From Desmodesmus armatus (lineage: Eukaryota; Chlorophyta; Chlorophyceae; Sphaeropleales; Scenedesmaceae): 64,000 nucleotides of DNA. Each line of letters begins with the position of its first letter. Within the stretch, counting starts at the first letter, position 1. This document shows, one piece after another, positions 40,146-51,551 of this stretch. The stretch spans positions 1 to 64,000 of the forward strand of contig VIIQ02000555.1 of NCBI GenBank assembly GCA_007449985.2, in the 5' to 3' direction. The notes beneath the pieces are model-generated. The model searched no databases and was not told the DNA's origin. It worked only from the letters and a program-made list of their open reading frames with translations. The translations under genes and the position numbers were made by a program.

Positions 40146-43100
40146 AATAAATCCCTGCTGCCACTGGCAGCAACCTTTCAGACGGCCTGAGCCTATCAGG
40201 CGTAGCAGGAGTTGTATGCATCACGCAGCTGTTGTTTTACGCCTTGTTGTCATTGTGATGGTTTCAGTAGATGTGAACACCTCGCACAAATTAAAAACCT
40301 TGTTCAGTTGCAGGCAGCCGGCCAACACCTTGCTCTGCAGCCTGGTGCAGTCAGCTGCAGAGTCACAGTGACTTGACTTTTTGGGCATATAATTGGATGC
40401 ATCATGCCATGCAGCTGGGGCTGTCCGTTGATCTCTGTCAACATGCCAATGTTGTGTGGAGACTGCCAGTCCCCACCTAGCCTAGGCCTAGGCTAGGTGG
40501 TCAGTTGGCTTTCGCACCGTGTGTAGTGACTACAGTGCGTGTTGATGCGTATGCTTGCATGCAATCGCCCAGTCACAGTCTGGCCATGGCCTGGTGCTAG
40601 CGCGGCTTGATTGGTGCAAGTCATCTGTTTTGACCCGCAGAAACTCTCAAGATGAGGAGAGTGGTGATAACTGCATACACAAAGAGGGGCTCTGGGCCCC
40701 ATATCAATAAGGTAAACATCTTCCTTCAAAGGACCCGTGCCGTTTGTGTGCAGGGTGCTGTTGATGCCATGCAGTGAGCAACTGGCCTGTCAAGGGGCCC
40801 TGGTGGTGTGCGCAGGTCACGCTTGAAATGTTGATCATGTACCCTTGGGCAGTCCATGAGCAGGGCATTGAAACGCACAGCCATCAAGTCAATCACACTT
40901 GCCAACGCACAGCAATCCAGGGTATGAGCCTTAGCAGCTTACTGACAGCATCAAGGGTCCGAAACGGCCTTTCCATGTTGCCCCGGCACAACAAATGCAT
41001 TCTCATACCCCAGGCACTCCTTTTGCCAAAGTGGCTGTATACAGGGTTACGTAACCCCTGGGACCTTGGGGTCATGCCATGCCCAAACACAGGCTGTGGC
41101 GCACTGGAGTGTAGGGGGCTGCTGCCCAGTACTCAGATCGGATCTGGCAGGGGCCCATTATTGTGTGCTCGTGCAGTGTGGTAGCTGAGGACCAGGGGAG
41201 AGGAATGGCATTCCTCTTTCAGTGGGCTCCTGCTGCAGTAGCTGGCAAAAATATGGATGTGTTCAGGTTGTGCATGTGCAGGTGGTCTGCGCGCAGGCAC
41301 AAACACCCCAGCATTGCTAAGCGCACAGAGAGAATGGCTGCTCACGTTGATTTGTTGCTGTTTGCACTGGGAGTATGTGGCCTAGCCATTTTGCTCGTTA
41401 GTGCAAGTTATCGTTCCTTTAGTTTATGCTGCATGCTGTGTGCATTGTGTGGTTGCTGGTTGGCAGCTGCTACGTGCTCAGCACGTGTGTAGTACCCACA
41501 TGATTGACCGATGTAGGCAGTGTGGCGTGTGTCACATTCTTGGCAAGAAAGGAATTACTAATTCCTTCCGGGAAAGCCGCCAATTTCCTGTCACAGCGCT
41601 AGTAATTGTGTGTCCCTGTCCAAGCACAACCATATCCACCCACCCCTCCACTATTTGACAGACCAGCACCTGCACAAGGCAGCCAGTGCCTCATGCCAAC
41701 GCGCCTGCCGCTGCGGCTGTGCTTTGCATCAGCACCAGCTGCAGCTGCAGCCTACTTGGGAGTAGTACTCCTGGCATCAGCACTGGCCATGGGTCTCAAC
41801 TCGTTGCTGCTGTCCTGGCACAGCGGGCATCTAATGCCCAAGCAGACACGTCATCCGCCATCACATGCTCACGCATCAGACCCAGGCCGACAGCTATTTC
41901 AAGTCCAAACGTCCCCCTGTTACTTCGTTACGTCAACCCTCCACAACCACAACAAATGGGCAGCTCTAGAGACTGACAGGCATACTATGTCTGTAATCAC
42001 AAGAGGCTCTTATGGTTAGTATCACAAACACCAGCCTACTCTTTGGCAAGCAGGTCACAGGCTTTCCCGAGCGTCGGCGCACATCCAGGAGCAGTCCTGC
42101 TTCAAACGTGTTGACCCATCATAATGCCCATTCTGCTACTTTGCTCTCGAATCCATCCCACCAAATCATTGGCAACTTGTTTGCTGACACACACGCTGCG
42201 CAGGGTGTGTGGATTAGCCGTGGCTGCATCGCAGCCACCCTCACCCACAGTCCACAACCACTCCTATAGGACTAGCTAGGTCTGGGGCAAGGTTATCACC
42301 CTAAAATAGGTCTTGGCATTACCTCCATCAAGCTGCTAGGCAAGTTGCTCAGCATGGACAGTGATACTGACAATGTCTAAGGTACACAGGCTAAGTGACG
42401 ACATTTCTGTTCTGCATCACGTTGCTTGCAGGAGAGCAATAGGCTGCGCACTGCATTTGTGAGCCACCTGACGGAGCTGGAAATGAACTGAAGGACACTC
42501 GGGAGGCCGTCTGACCCTGCGCAACAGCGACTAGCTCCACCACGCGTACAGTGTAGCACCAGCAGCTGCAGCCTCACTGCCAAGCTCCTGGGCAGGACAC
42601 TGCACTGAAGCACAACTCCCCACAGCAGTGCAGCAGCTCTGCTGACTATAGTCATGCCTGGTTGGACAGCCCAGATGCGGCTCTAGTCAATAGTGCGCCC
42701 AGCAGCAATTGCGAGGGGAGGAAAGCCCTGAACCCTGTACTGTGCATTCCAGCACACTGCATGCTTTTGCATTTCACCAGCCACCCATGTGTTGGATGAC
42801 TGGCGTGGCAGTAATTACTTTTAGACTTTGAGTTACTCTTCTTGTGAGGGTGATGTTTGAGTAGCATCCTTGTGCAGGCACAAGCAGTTCGAGCAGCTGC
42901 ATGCATTTAGTGGCACAGCAGTGTGCATCGCATTTGTAGCGTCGCTGGATGGTTTGACTGATTCCGTTGTCAACTTGCATTGCTGTTGGGTTTGCTGTGC
43001 AGCACGCAGTGACTTGCAGGGCATAGCGATGCCTGGGACACTTGCAGAGCATGCAAGTGTGCTCTCACTGGTGTAATGGTGTGCAGCAAGTGTGCACAGG

Positions 43101-44616
43101 GATGCAACAAGTTGGGTTGTGGTTGCTGGGCTGACGCATCATGGACTTTCAACAGTAGAAGTGCAGCGACACCAAGCAACTTCTAGGGTGACGAGCTGAA
43201 AACCCAGCCAGTAGCCAACAATACACAACAGGCAGAGTGACCTGTCACAGCAGTACCGACAAACACAACCTATACTGGGCAGAGCAGAGGCTCTGAGACA
43301 CTTTCGTTCAGCATATCCAAGACATGCGCAGGGCGAGGGCTAGATACCCATGACCACTGTAGTAGTTTGAGTTGTGCTGTTGTGTCTTTCATGTCACAGC
43401 CCTAAACCCCACAACAGCATCTGTGTGTGCATGTAGGCTGTGCCTGCATTGCAACATTGTCCGGTGTTTGGGATTAACACGGTCCAACTCAGTCGATAGA
43501 CGTGGTCTCCTGAGTCTTCAGTCTCGAGTCGTTTCTGTGGTTGGTTTCAGTGAGAAGATCGTCAGGTGGCTGCTCCTCGCGTAGCGGTCAAGGACAGCGT
43601 CCTTTTCTTGCAATTTTGTACCCCTCGCTTGTCAAACTAATATGGTGGAGTCGGAGGGCACGCTGTCCTAGGGGCAGTGTCCTGACGTTCTCTTGGTTTC
43701 TTTCACCATGGTGCTCAGCAATCGCGTGCTGGAGCATGTAAACCAGGTCGTTCAGTATTTGCCCGTAGACAGTACACAGTATTTGCCCGTAGACCCAGAC
43801 CAGTTACGGTCTGAGCTAGAACACTTGACATAACCAGGCATACCCAGACACATCCCCACACCCTACCCGCACAGCCGGCGGGTAGGCGGCAGCTACCCCC
43901 TACCCCAACCCTACCCGCTGAGCCGGGTACCCCCTGGAGAGGGTCCAGGTACCCTCGGGTAAGTCCAAAAATGGAGACGGTACCCGGGTACCCTCGGCAA
44001 CTGAAGAGGGGGGTACCTGAGGTAGGGGGTAGTCGGCATAGTGATATAGTAGGTAGGACGCGCCAGTGATATGGCCCACAGCCACTCAAACCTCACTCAG
44101 TCTGAACAACCCACAGAGGACTAGCACATAAGATCACACTACAGCTGACAAGCAACAGCAACTAGACTCAAGCCGGCGCAGAGCTGAAACCACAGTAGGG
44201 CACCTGTGCAGCAGGTGTGAAGGGTGTAAAGCAGCACAGACTGCTTGTGCCAGTTCACCTGCATGATGCTCTGCCCACTGCATCATGCAAGAACCGGCCC
44301 ACCCCGTGTTCACACCAGCTCACTGCAGCACAATGTACACCATGCACATGCCATCCCTCTGAGAGTCGGGCACAACATCTGGACATCAGGCCATACCTCC
44401 CCCAGGTACCCTGCCAGTGCACAGAGCAGACCCCAAAAGAAAGATACGGAGGCACCACCAAGCAATTGGTCACTGGCCATGCAGAGGCAACCCCTCAATT
44501 TGTAGGCAAGGTCCTGTAGGCTCACTCATGCCGTGAAGTATAAAACCCCCGAACCAGCAGGGCGCAACCTCCAGATCAACTGCAGCCCTCCTTGTGCGCT
44601 AGGCATCGCAGCAGAC
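40146..44616. other. Large intergenic region, 4.5 kb, no gene seen
   Basis: ORFs here are short and without recognisable domains. A perfect 28-bp palindrome lies at 40473-40500. The segment 43865-44045 is a low-complexity patch of GGTACC/CTACCC-rich words with several CGGGTACC sites and imperfect repeats. No RNA gene was recognised. Confidence 0.45.
40473..40500. repeat. Perfect 28-bp palindrome
   Basis: Arms of 14 nt (CCACCTAGCCTAGG and its complement) with no spacer. It lies about 330 bp after the stop of S7 and could form a cruciform or an RNA hairpin. Confidence 0.95.
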
Positions 44617-45596
44617 TCATGCCAGGAAGCCGAGTGTCAGCACAAGCGCTGCAAGAGTCCACTGGGTCATGCTCACTACAGGCATGCTGCCAGCACGAGA
44701 GGTCATGTTCGTGCCGTTGCCTGTAGCATTGACGCTTGGTGTGTTGTTGGCAAACACGGCTGTGTTGGCAGGGGTGTCCACTAGCATGGGGCTTGGAGCA
44801 GGGTTGGCAGGTGCTTCAACCCCTGCTGAAGTGCCATTGGCTTGGTTTGCTGCAGTGCAAAACACAGGGTCGTCAGCTGAAGGCTGAAAGCCTGAGGCTG
44901 GGTCAAGTCAAAAGGCTTGCCACAGTCAGCAGGCCTGAAGGCATGCAGCAGGGATTTGATGCTGCTGTGCTGCTGTGCTGTATGCCAAGCTGTGGCCCAA
45001 ATTGCAGCCTGCAAACTCTGCACTGCACGGTGCAAAATCATCACTGAAGCAATAGCTATTGGGTGCTAGCCTGCACTGGTGAGACATGCTGTGGGTGTGC
45101 ATATGCCCAGCAGTGCTGCGCAGCAGGTAAGCCTGACTGTGGCAGCAACACCAGGGAGGTCAGCATGCAGTGTTCTCACCAGCTGCAGGGTTGGCGGCCA
45201 GCCGAGCTTGCATCAGAGCGTCTCCAAAGGTTTTTGGAGCTGCTGGGGAGCCTGTGGGTGATGCGAACATAGAGAAATGTGACTTGTCCATTGCAGGATT
45301 CGGAGTGGCTCTGCCATTGGCATCAACACGACCTGGTGAGAATGCAAGCAAGAAAGGATCGTGCTGCCACCAGCATGCATGACAATCACCTGCAGCTGCT
45401 GCGTCTGTCTGCAGCAGATCCCTGTGGACAGCAGCACCTGCGCAATTTGCAACACGTGAGGAATGGTCATGGCGAGGTAGCGACTTGAGAACACAGAGCC
45501 GCAGTACAGCCAGTGTGAAATACTATGGAGGAGCGTATGCATACCGTTTGCAACCGCCAGTAGCACCAACAGGCACGCAATCACAGGCAGCTTCAT
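44617..45596 (-). CDS. S8: small secreted arabinogalactan-like protein with GPI-type tail
   Basis: Four exons, minus strand: 45596-45545 (MKLPVIACLLVLLAVAN, signal), 45437-45390, 45332-45180 and 44849-44617; all introns phase 1, 161 residues. Exon 2 is tiny and carries the motif (AAVHRDLLQTDAAA). Exon 3 includes GSPAAPKTFGDALMQARLAA. Exon 4 is Pro/Ala/Asn-rich with several sequons and ends in a GPI-type signal (VVSMTQWTLAALVLTLGFLA). S11 has the same exon order and similar pieces (MKLPMVACLLVLLA, QRDLLQT, GSPAPPKTIEEGLLKAG, AVSMAQWTVAALVL), so the two are paralogues on opposite strands. A further exon could be hidden in the 330-bp third intron. Confidence 0.78.
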
Positions 45597-45714
45597 ATGA
45601 CTTCTTGTTCTGGAAAGCACAGGTCGAGGTGTATGTGGTGCCCGAATATTTGAGGAGAGACTGCGTTGAGTACTTGGTCGGTGTTTGTGAATACTTTTCT
45701 GCATTATTCTGCCA

Positions 45715-45722
45715 CAATATAG
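45715..45722 (-). promoter_or_regulatory. Possible TATA element of S8
   Basis: CTATATTG on the minus strand, 119 bp before the start codon. The paralogue S11 has CTATATAG at nearly the same distance. Confidence 0.4.
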
Positions 45723-47800
45723 CTCGCCATGTGGCAATCGACCGGCGACCGGAATCCCGCGGGGCGGTCAGCCGACCAGGCGACAGCCATGCGACCGCCC
45801 AGCAATTGTCGCTTGAGGGTCGATCACGTCCAACGATGTTGCAAGGGGCAAGTGCGAGTTACCAAGCGCGCCTGACGGTCTGGAGAGAGGGCTCGTTTGC
45901 AAGCTGCACCTGACGATGTTCGCCAGCGCGTCCGCTTGCTGTCACAGAGTGTGGCAACACCGTGCGTGTCCCGTGTGCACAACCTCAAATGCGCAAGTGC
46001 TCCCAGCTGCTTCAACACTGTGTGCTCAAGGATGACTGCCTTATAGTGGCAGACTGCAGCACACCATTGTAAGGCACCAGGATCACAGTGCCAGCAGCCA
46101 ACATGTTTGAAGCTTTAAAGCAACTCTGCCGTATTCGTATGCGACATGCGTTGGCCATATGTTTATAAGCCAAACCGCTGATACGCAGCTTTGCATGTCT
46201 CAGTCCCTCTTAGCATCGCGATCCTAGGATGTCCTGCATGCTGTTTACGCATACGGACCAGGGCGACAGCTTGACATTGTGTGCCGCCTTGCCAGTGCTG
46301 CTAGCTAGTAGCTGCGCCACCACACGCTGTGACTTGTGCTGAGCTTCCAGCTGGCAGTTTGATTGCAGTCTAAGCGCTTGCCAGTAACACTTCTCTGACA
46401 AATCCGATTGTGCTTTTGGCTGCAACACAAAGCCAGTTTGTGCTACGAGGCTCCCCTCTGATGCAGTATGGCTTGTGGTTGCAGCTGGGGCTGCGCATGA
46501 CCAGTTGTGCCACAACGCCGCTGCTAAGCTGGCCCGGCAACCTGATCTCAATCTGACCTCAACCTGACAGAGTCACTCAACAATCCTGCAGTGTAATGCC
46601 GGACTGAGCAACTTGATGGTTGCGCGAGCACTGCACAGGCCGAAGGCAACACCAGCTGTAGTACTAGTAATCTGCTTGTTCTGCAGCGCAACTGCCATGC
46701 AAGCAGCTTGAGCATTCTTTGTGGTCACGCCTCCCCGGGCAAAAAGCCCTTGCTGGCAAGCAGATGCTGTGCGCCCCAGCAGTTCATTTGTGCCACCAAG
46801 TCGACCAACTAGGCATATGGCTAGGTGCCGTGCGCAATATGGTCTCCACATTGCGGCAGCCGATGACGCTGACGCGGTTCAAGGGGCCCATCATCCACCC
46901 CGAGGTAGCAGTATGCCTTGCCCATGTGGACACACCAAGTGCAGCCACGTCACTTGCTGCCCCACAGGGCGAAGCTCAAACAAGCCATTCAGCAAGTTGA
47001 TTCGGGGCTTGCTGGGACAGGAAGCAGCTGCAGCTGGGTGTCAATGGAATGTGGCCACTTGTTGCATGTTGAGACTACCCCGAATGTTGCACAATTCCCG
47101 GCCCGCAAAAATGCAATAACGAATTTCCAGCAACATTGGCCTAGGAACGCTCCATGCAGGTGCACCACCGCATTGCCTAGGTTTTTCAATCTATTATAAG
47201 CTTGTCGGATCGGCCATTGCGTGCCTTTCGGCAAGGCAGTCTGCACACGGTCGTTTGTTTGCAATGCTGAGGCAACCTGATGATGATATACACACTATAT
47301 GGGTCTCTTGTGCGCGCAGAAATAGTGCTGCTTGACAGGAACGCTGTCGCGGTCTATTTAAACTGACTTCAACGGCCATCGGCCCTCGGCCCACGCCGTG
47401 TCTGACAGTTACGTACTGCAGCCAGCCAGACCAACGCCTTGTGAAACAGCACACAATGTTCCTAACCCGTCATTGCACAATTCTACGTACGACATGATTC
47501 ATCCAGCAGAACTGCCAAGCTGTGTGGGCAGGCGAACAGTGACAGGCTGCAGGTTTGTGCACGGCACATCTGCAGGAACAACTGCATTGCCACAGATCAG
47601 GACAAGGAAGCGTTCCTGCAGCTGTTCAAGGACGGTAACGATGAAGAAGTGCTGGACCAGCGGGCCGGGCTGCCCAGGCAGGTGCACTGCAGCACAGCAG
47701 CTGCTGGCAGAACAGCAACAGCAGCAGCACCCCATCGTGGCCCCACCATCTGCCAGCACCAGGCAATCCTAGCGTATGCAAGCACAGTTGGATCAGCAGA

Positions 47801-47801
47801 A

Positions 47802-47832
<31 letters not shown>

Positions 47833-47857
47833 CAGCAACAACAACAGCAGCAGCAGC
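47801..47857 (+). repeat. CAG/CAA trinucleotide tract
   Basis: About 19 CAG or CAA triplets. It gives poly-Gln, poly-Ala or poly-Leu ORFs depending on frame, with no supporting gene structure. Confidence 0.9.
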
Positions 47858-48526
47858 CAAGTGCCAGCCGCAAACGCCAGCAGCAATCAAAGCCACAGCA
47901 GCACTGCAACCAACTCATGCCACACACTTGACTTGTGCCTGGGGGGGGGGGGCTGTGAATTCTACTCTATTCTACAGAATCAATGAGTTACGTCAATATC
48001 ACTCTATTCTGCACACACAATGCATTACGTGAAGTGACAGCACAACAACCAACACACAGCATGGCACCAAAGGCCCAGCAATGTGAGTGCCGAGCGGCAG
48101 CTGAACAACTGTGAGTGCCGAGCGGCAGCTAAACACAACGGCAGCTCAACATGCCTACTTAACCTCTAGTTTTAAGCTGGCAGTCAGGCTTGGCACATAA
48201 AAACAGCATGAAGCTACTGCCCCAAGATTGTGCAAGGCAGCGCGCTGTGCATCCAGCTGCTAGTCGTTGAAGTTGCGCAACGAGTGCACACGTGACACAC
48301 TCCCTTCCCAAGTGCCCAAGAGGGTGGGTGGGTGCGGGGGGGGGGGGGGGGGGCTGGGGGCGATGCCAGCTGGGGGACTATGACAACCACCGTGGAATTG
48401 ATTTTGCTGAAAGGACACACCTCTTCAAAAGCTTTGAGCTGCAGTAAGGCACAGCTTGTCGTGACACCAGGCTATGGCGAGTCAAGCTATGGTGATGCTG
48501 GTGCATTCGCATGCATTCATAGCATT

Positions 48527-48769
48527 TGTCACGTGGATACGTTGACAGAGGCTAAGGGGACGCCCTAGGCCCAGCCTGTAGTACAGAACGACGTACATAC
48601 TGTTGGTAACAGGGGCTTTGATGGACCTTGGTGAACTGTTGACGGGGACACCCGTTGTCACCCGTCAATGAGTCAGGTCCTACGTCGGCAAGGACGGCTA
48701 TATAGCTGTTCCCCAAGCCCCCGACAGTACTCTACTCTGGTTAGCGTCCCTGGTATAGGGCACGCGACA
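48527..48769 (+). repeat. 5' LTR
   Basis: 243 bp, TG...CA ends, TATA-like CTATATAG at 48698-48705. An internal hairpin (TTGACGGG ... CCCGTCAA) precedes it. A TGG at 48773, a few bases after the LTR, is the likely start of the tRNA primer-binding site (TGGTAGCGGAGAAGG); the tRNA was not identified. Confidence 0.92.
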
Positions 48770-49001
48770 ATTTGGTAGCGGAGAAGGTCTTTCTCTCCTT
48801 CCCTCGGAAGGGCCGATTTGCCTGACCCGAGTGGACACGCTTCTAAGCGCTCACACTGCATTGTTTGCACAGTTTTGTGCATAGTTTGCTCGCTGGGCGA
48901 GCCATTCGTGCAGGACAGCACGCTGGCCAACCTGCAGTTTGGCACTTTCGAGGACTCCCTCCTCACCGGTGAGACTTACAGGCTTGGAATAGCCTCATAA
49001 C

Positions 49002-50957
49002 ATGTCTTCAGGCTCAAGGCGAGCCAGGGATGCAGCAGTAGCTGAAGCAGTAGCAGCTGCTGCCGAGCGAGAGCGGGTTGCTTTCAATGCTCAGCTAAGG
49101 AAACGGATGCATTCCAGGAATCCCGCAACTAGACGCAAGGCTGAGAAACTGTACCGACGGTTGCAGCGCGAGGCTCGTGCTGCTCGGTCAGTCCAAGAAC
49201 CCGCTGAGCCTCGCCGTGCTCGTGCTGCTGCTGCTGCAGCGAGGGAGGGGTCCCCTGCCGAGGAGGATGAGCTCGATTTCGGGGCAGAAGATTCTGATAT
49301 GAACGACCAGGAGGCCCTGGGAGAGCTGCCCACTGCTGAGGAGGCCGCTGCCGATGCAGCTGCCCTGCCTGCCGAGGACGAGGAGTCCCCTGCAGAGCAG
49401 CCAAATGAGAATGACAGTGGCAGTGAGACAGACAATGAGGCTGCCGGTGCAGCTGACCTGCTCAACGAGCCAGGCATCGAGGAGGCTGCGGATGATACCG
49501 AACATGCCCAATTGCTCGAACAGTTTCAGCAAGGCTATCAACAGGACAGTTGGTTTGCTGTCCCCGCCAACGTGAAACAGCTGCAGCGCAGACACGGTCT
49601 GTACTGGCACCGCTTGCTGGACGGCACTGAAGTGCTGGTTGTACCCGACGCTCTGGGCTTACGCAAGCGTTGCATGGCGGAGTGCCATGATCACCCTTAT
49701 GCTGGCCACATGGGTATGCACAAAACGTTTCGCTTGTTGCAGCGTACGTATTGGTGGCCGGCTATGCGGTCGGACGTTGAGCGGTTTGTGGGCACGTGTG
49801 TGCCTTGCCAACGTAACAAGTCCTCTAGTCAAGCCCCGGCTGGCTTGCTGCAGCCCCTGCCAATTCCTGGCCGGCGCTGGGAGACGGTCTCCATGGACTT
49901 GATCACGGGTCTTCCCACCACGGAGGAGGGGAATGATGCCATTGCCGTTTTTGTGGACAAACTGAGCAAGATGGTTAGGCTTGCTCCCTGCCATGAGACG
50001 GATGGGGCACTGGAAGTTGCCAACATGTTTGTGGACAAGATATTTAGGTCACATGGTGTGCCTAAGGTTTTGCTGTCTGACAGGGATCCTAGGTTTACAA
50101 GTGACCTGTTCAAAGAGATCAGCAAGCTGCTTGGAGTAAAGCAGGCTATGTCCACTGCCTTCCACCCTCAGACTGATGGTCAGACTGAGCGGGTCAACCG
50201 GGTGGTTGAAGAGATGCTGCGCCACTTTGTGCAACCCAGGTTGGATGACTGGGACACACACCTGGCTATGGTTGAATTTGCCATCAACAACTCATATCAG
50301 GAGTCGGTGGGCAACACCCCCTTCTTCTTGAACTATGGGCAGCATCCGCTGACACCTGTGTCTATGAAACATGACAGCACAGTGCCGGCTGCCAAGCAGT
50401 TCTCACTAGGAGTGCAGGCTGCTGTAAGGGAGGCTAAACAGCTGCTGGCTGCAGCTCAGGACCGACAAAAGGCGTTGGCCAATGCAGGCAGGAGGGACGT
50501 TGTGTTTGCACCAGACGATATGGTGTGGTTGAACACAAAGAATCTCACACTGAAACACCCTGGGACCAGGAAGCTCCTGCCTCGGTATGTCGGCCCCTTC
50601 AAGATCATGCAGCGCATCGGTGAGGTTGCGTATAAGCTTAAGCTGCCTGCTAAGCTAAAGATGCATGATGTGTTCCACGTCTCGCTGCTAAAGCCGTACC
50701 GTAGTGACGGTCGCTACCCGGCGTTGCCGGAAGTCATCGATCTGACTGGCGAGCTGGGTTATCAAGTGGACACGATACTAGCACACCGGGAAAGGCGTGC
50801 TGGAGGTCGGGGAAATAGGATATTGACCTCATACTTGGTGAAGTATGCCGACCTCGGACCAGAGTACAACGCATGGGTGCCAGAGAAGCAGTTGCTTCGG
50901 GACTGCCCCACTGTGTTACAGGCATATCAGGCTGCGTGTGCTCGTCACACAGGTTGA
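49002..50957 (+). CDS. Retrotransposon integrase with zinc-binding domain and chromodomain
   Basis: 651 residues, one exon. Residues 1-~70 are basic and helical (MSSGSRRARDAAVAEA...), then an acidic Glu/Asp/Ala region to ~165. At about 168 the sequence joins the stretch that normally follows RNase H (LLEQFQQGYQQDSWF). The HHCC zinc site follows (HDHPYAGHMGMHKTF ... CVPCQRNK, ~228-271). The catalytic core is complete: Asp299 (SMDLI), Asp360 (LLSDRDPRF), Glu396 (DGQTERVN), the D-35-E spacing. A GPF/Y-type region (PRYVGPFKI) and a chromodomain (~587-640: YQVDTILAHR ... YLVKYADLGPEYNAWVPEKQ) complete it. Integrase inserts the cDNA; the chromodomain probably directs it to chromatin marks. No frame damage. 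Absence of the upstream Pol enzymes is the oddity. Confidence 0.93.
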   Translation: MSSGSRRARDAAVAEAVAAAAERERVAFNAQLRKRMHSRNPATRRKAEKLYRRLQREARAARSVQEPAEPRRARAAAAAAREGSPAEEDELDFGAEDSDMNDQEALGELPTAEEAAADAAALPAEDEESPAEQPNENDSGSETDNEAAGAADLLNEPGIEEAADDTEHAQLLEQFQQGYQQDSWFAVPANVKQLQRRHGLYWHRLLDGTEVLVVPDALGLRKRCMAECHDHPYAGHMGMHKTFRLLQRTYWWPAMRSDVERFVGTCVPCQRNKSSSQAPAGLLQPLPIPGRRWETVSMDLITGLPTTEEGNDAIAVFVDKLSKMVRLAPCHETDGALEVANMFVDKIFRSHGVPKVLLSDRDPRFTSDLFKEISKLLGVKQAMSTAFHPQTDGQTERVNRVVEEMLRHFVQPRLDDWDTHLAMVEFAINNSYQESVGNTPFFLNYGQHPLTPVSMKHDSTVPAAKQFSLGVQAAVREAKQLLAAAQDRQKALANAGRRDVVFAPDDMVWLNTKNLTLKHPGTRKLLPRYVGPFKIMQRIGEVAYKLKLPAKLKMHDVFHVSLLKPYRSDGRYPALPEVIDLTGELGYQVDTILAHRERRAGGRGNRILTSYLVKYADLGPEYNAWVPEKQLLRDCPTVLQAYQAACARHTG

Positions 50958-51154
50958 AGCCCGCCACTCTGTGGTGTGTGCGCCCTGTGTGGCTTGAGCG
51001 CCGGTCTGGCAGCCTGTGATATGATGGTGTGGGCTGGTATGCGTTGTGACTAACCCTGGGGTGGTGTATCAGTGACACCATGTGGCCACAACAGTACAAG
51101 GACTGTGCCCCAATGGGTTGACACTAGTTGCTAAAGAGGCATAACAGTGTCCGC

Positions 51155-51167
51155 AGGTGGGGGAGAG
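51155..51167 (+). promoter_or_regulatory. Internal second copy of the polypurine tract
   Basis: AGGTGGGGGAGAG, identical to the 13 bases just before the 3' LTR (51295-51307). Confidence 0.6.
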
Positions 51168-51294
51168 CGAAGCATCCCCGCATCTTGGTTTTACAGGCAT
51201 TCACCCCTAGCGTGGTTTACCGGTTTACCTGCTGCGCGCACCATCTACCCTGATGGAGTGGGTCTACTGGTTACCAACGAGGACGTTGGAAGCT

Positions 51295-51307
51295 AGGTGG
51301 GGGAGAG
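51295..51307 (+). promoter_or_regulatory. Polypurine tract of the LTR retrotransposon
   Basis: AGGTGGGGGAGAG one base before the 3' LTR, the usual plus-strand priming site. Confidence 0.8.
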
Positions 51308-51308
51308 T

Positions 51309-51551
51309 TGTCACGTGGATACGTTGACAGAGGCTAAGGGGACGCCCTAGGCCCAGCCTGTAGTACAGAACGACGTACATACTGTTGGTAACAGGGGCTT
51401 TGATGGACTTTGGTGAACTGTTGACGGGGACACCCGTTGTCACCCGTCAATGAGTCAGGTCCTACGTCGGCAAGGACGGCTATATAGCTGTTCCCCAAGC
51501 CCCCGACAGTACTCTACTCTGGTTAGCGTCCCTGGTATAGGGCACGCGACA
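51309..51551 (+). repeat. 3' LTR
   Basis: 243 bp, one mismatch to the 5' LTR; TATA-like word at 51480-51487. Confidence 0.95.

Larger units (their letters stand above)
45597..48526. other. Intergenic, 2.9 kb, no gene seen
   Basis: It contains the S8 promoter region (CTATATTG on the minus strand at 45715-45722), a GACCGGCGACCGG patch near 45740, open but unrecognised minus-strand stretches at 46210-46851, a CAG/CAA tract (47801-47857), a 21-bp direct repeat (TGTGAGTGCCGAGCGGCAGCT, two copies around 48085-48130, first copy imperfect at its start), and G runs at 47941-47951 and 48338-48353. None can be called a gene. Confidence 0.4.

Noticed and set aside
43440..43760. Possible tRNA-like or small RNA segment
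   Set aside because: No cloverleaf or T-loop consensus could be drawn; no tRNA was recognised anywhere in the window.
46210..46851. Minus-strand ORFs of 92-113 residues
   Set aside because: Some non-repetitive sequence, but no recognised motif or splice structure; noted only as unrecognised.
47499..48032. Gln/Ala/Leu-rich ORFs
   Set aside because: They come from the CAG/CAA tract; no splice or domain support.
48527..51551. Complete autonomous Ty3/gypsy element
   Set aside because: No reverse transcriptase, RNase H or protease motif in any frame between the LTRs.
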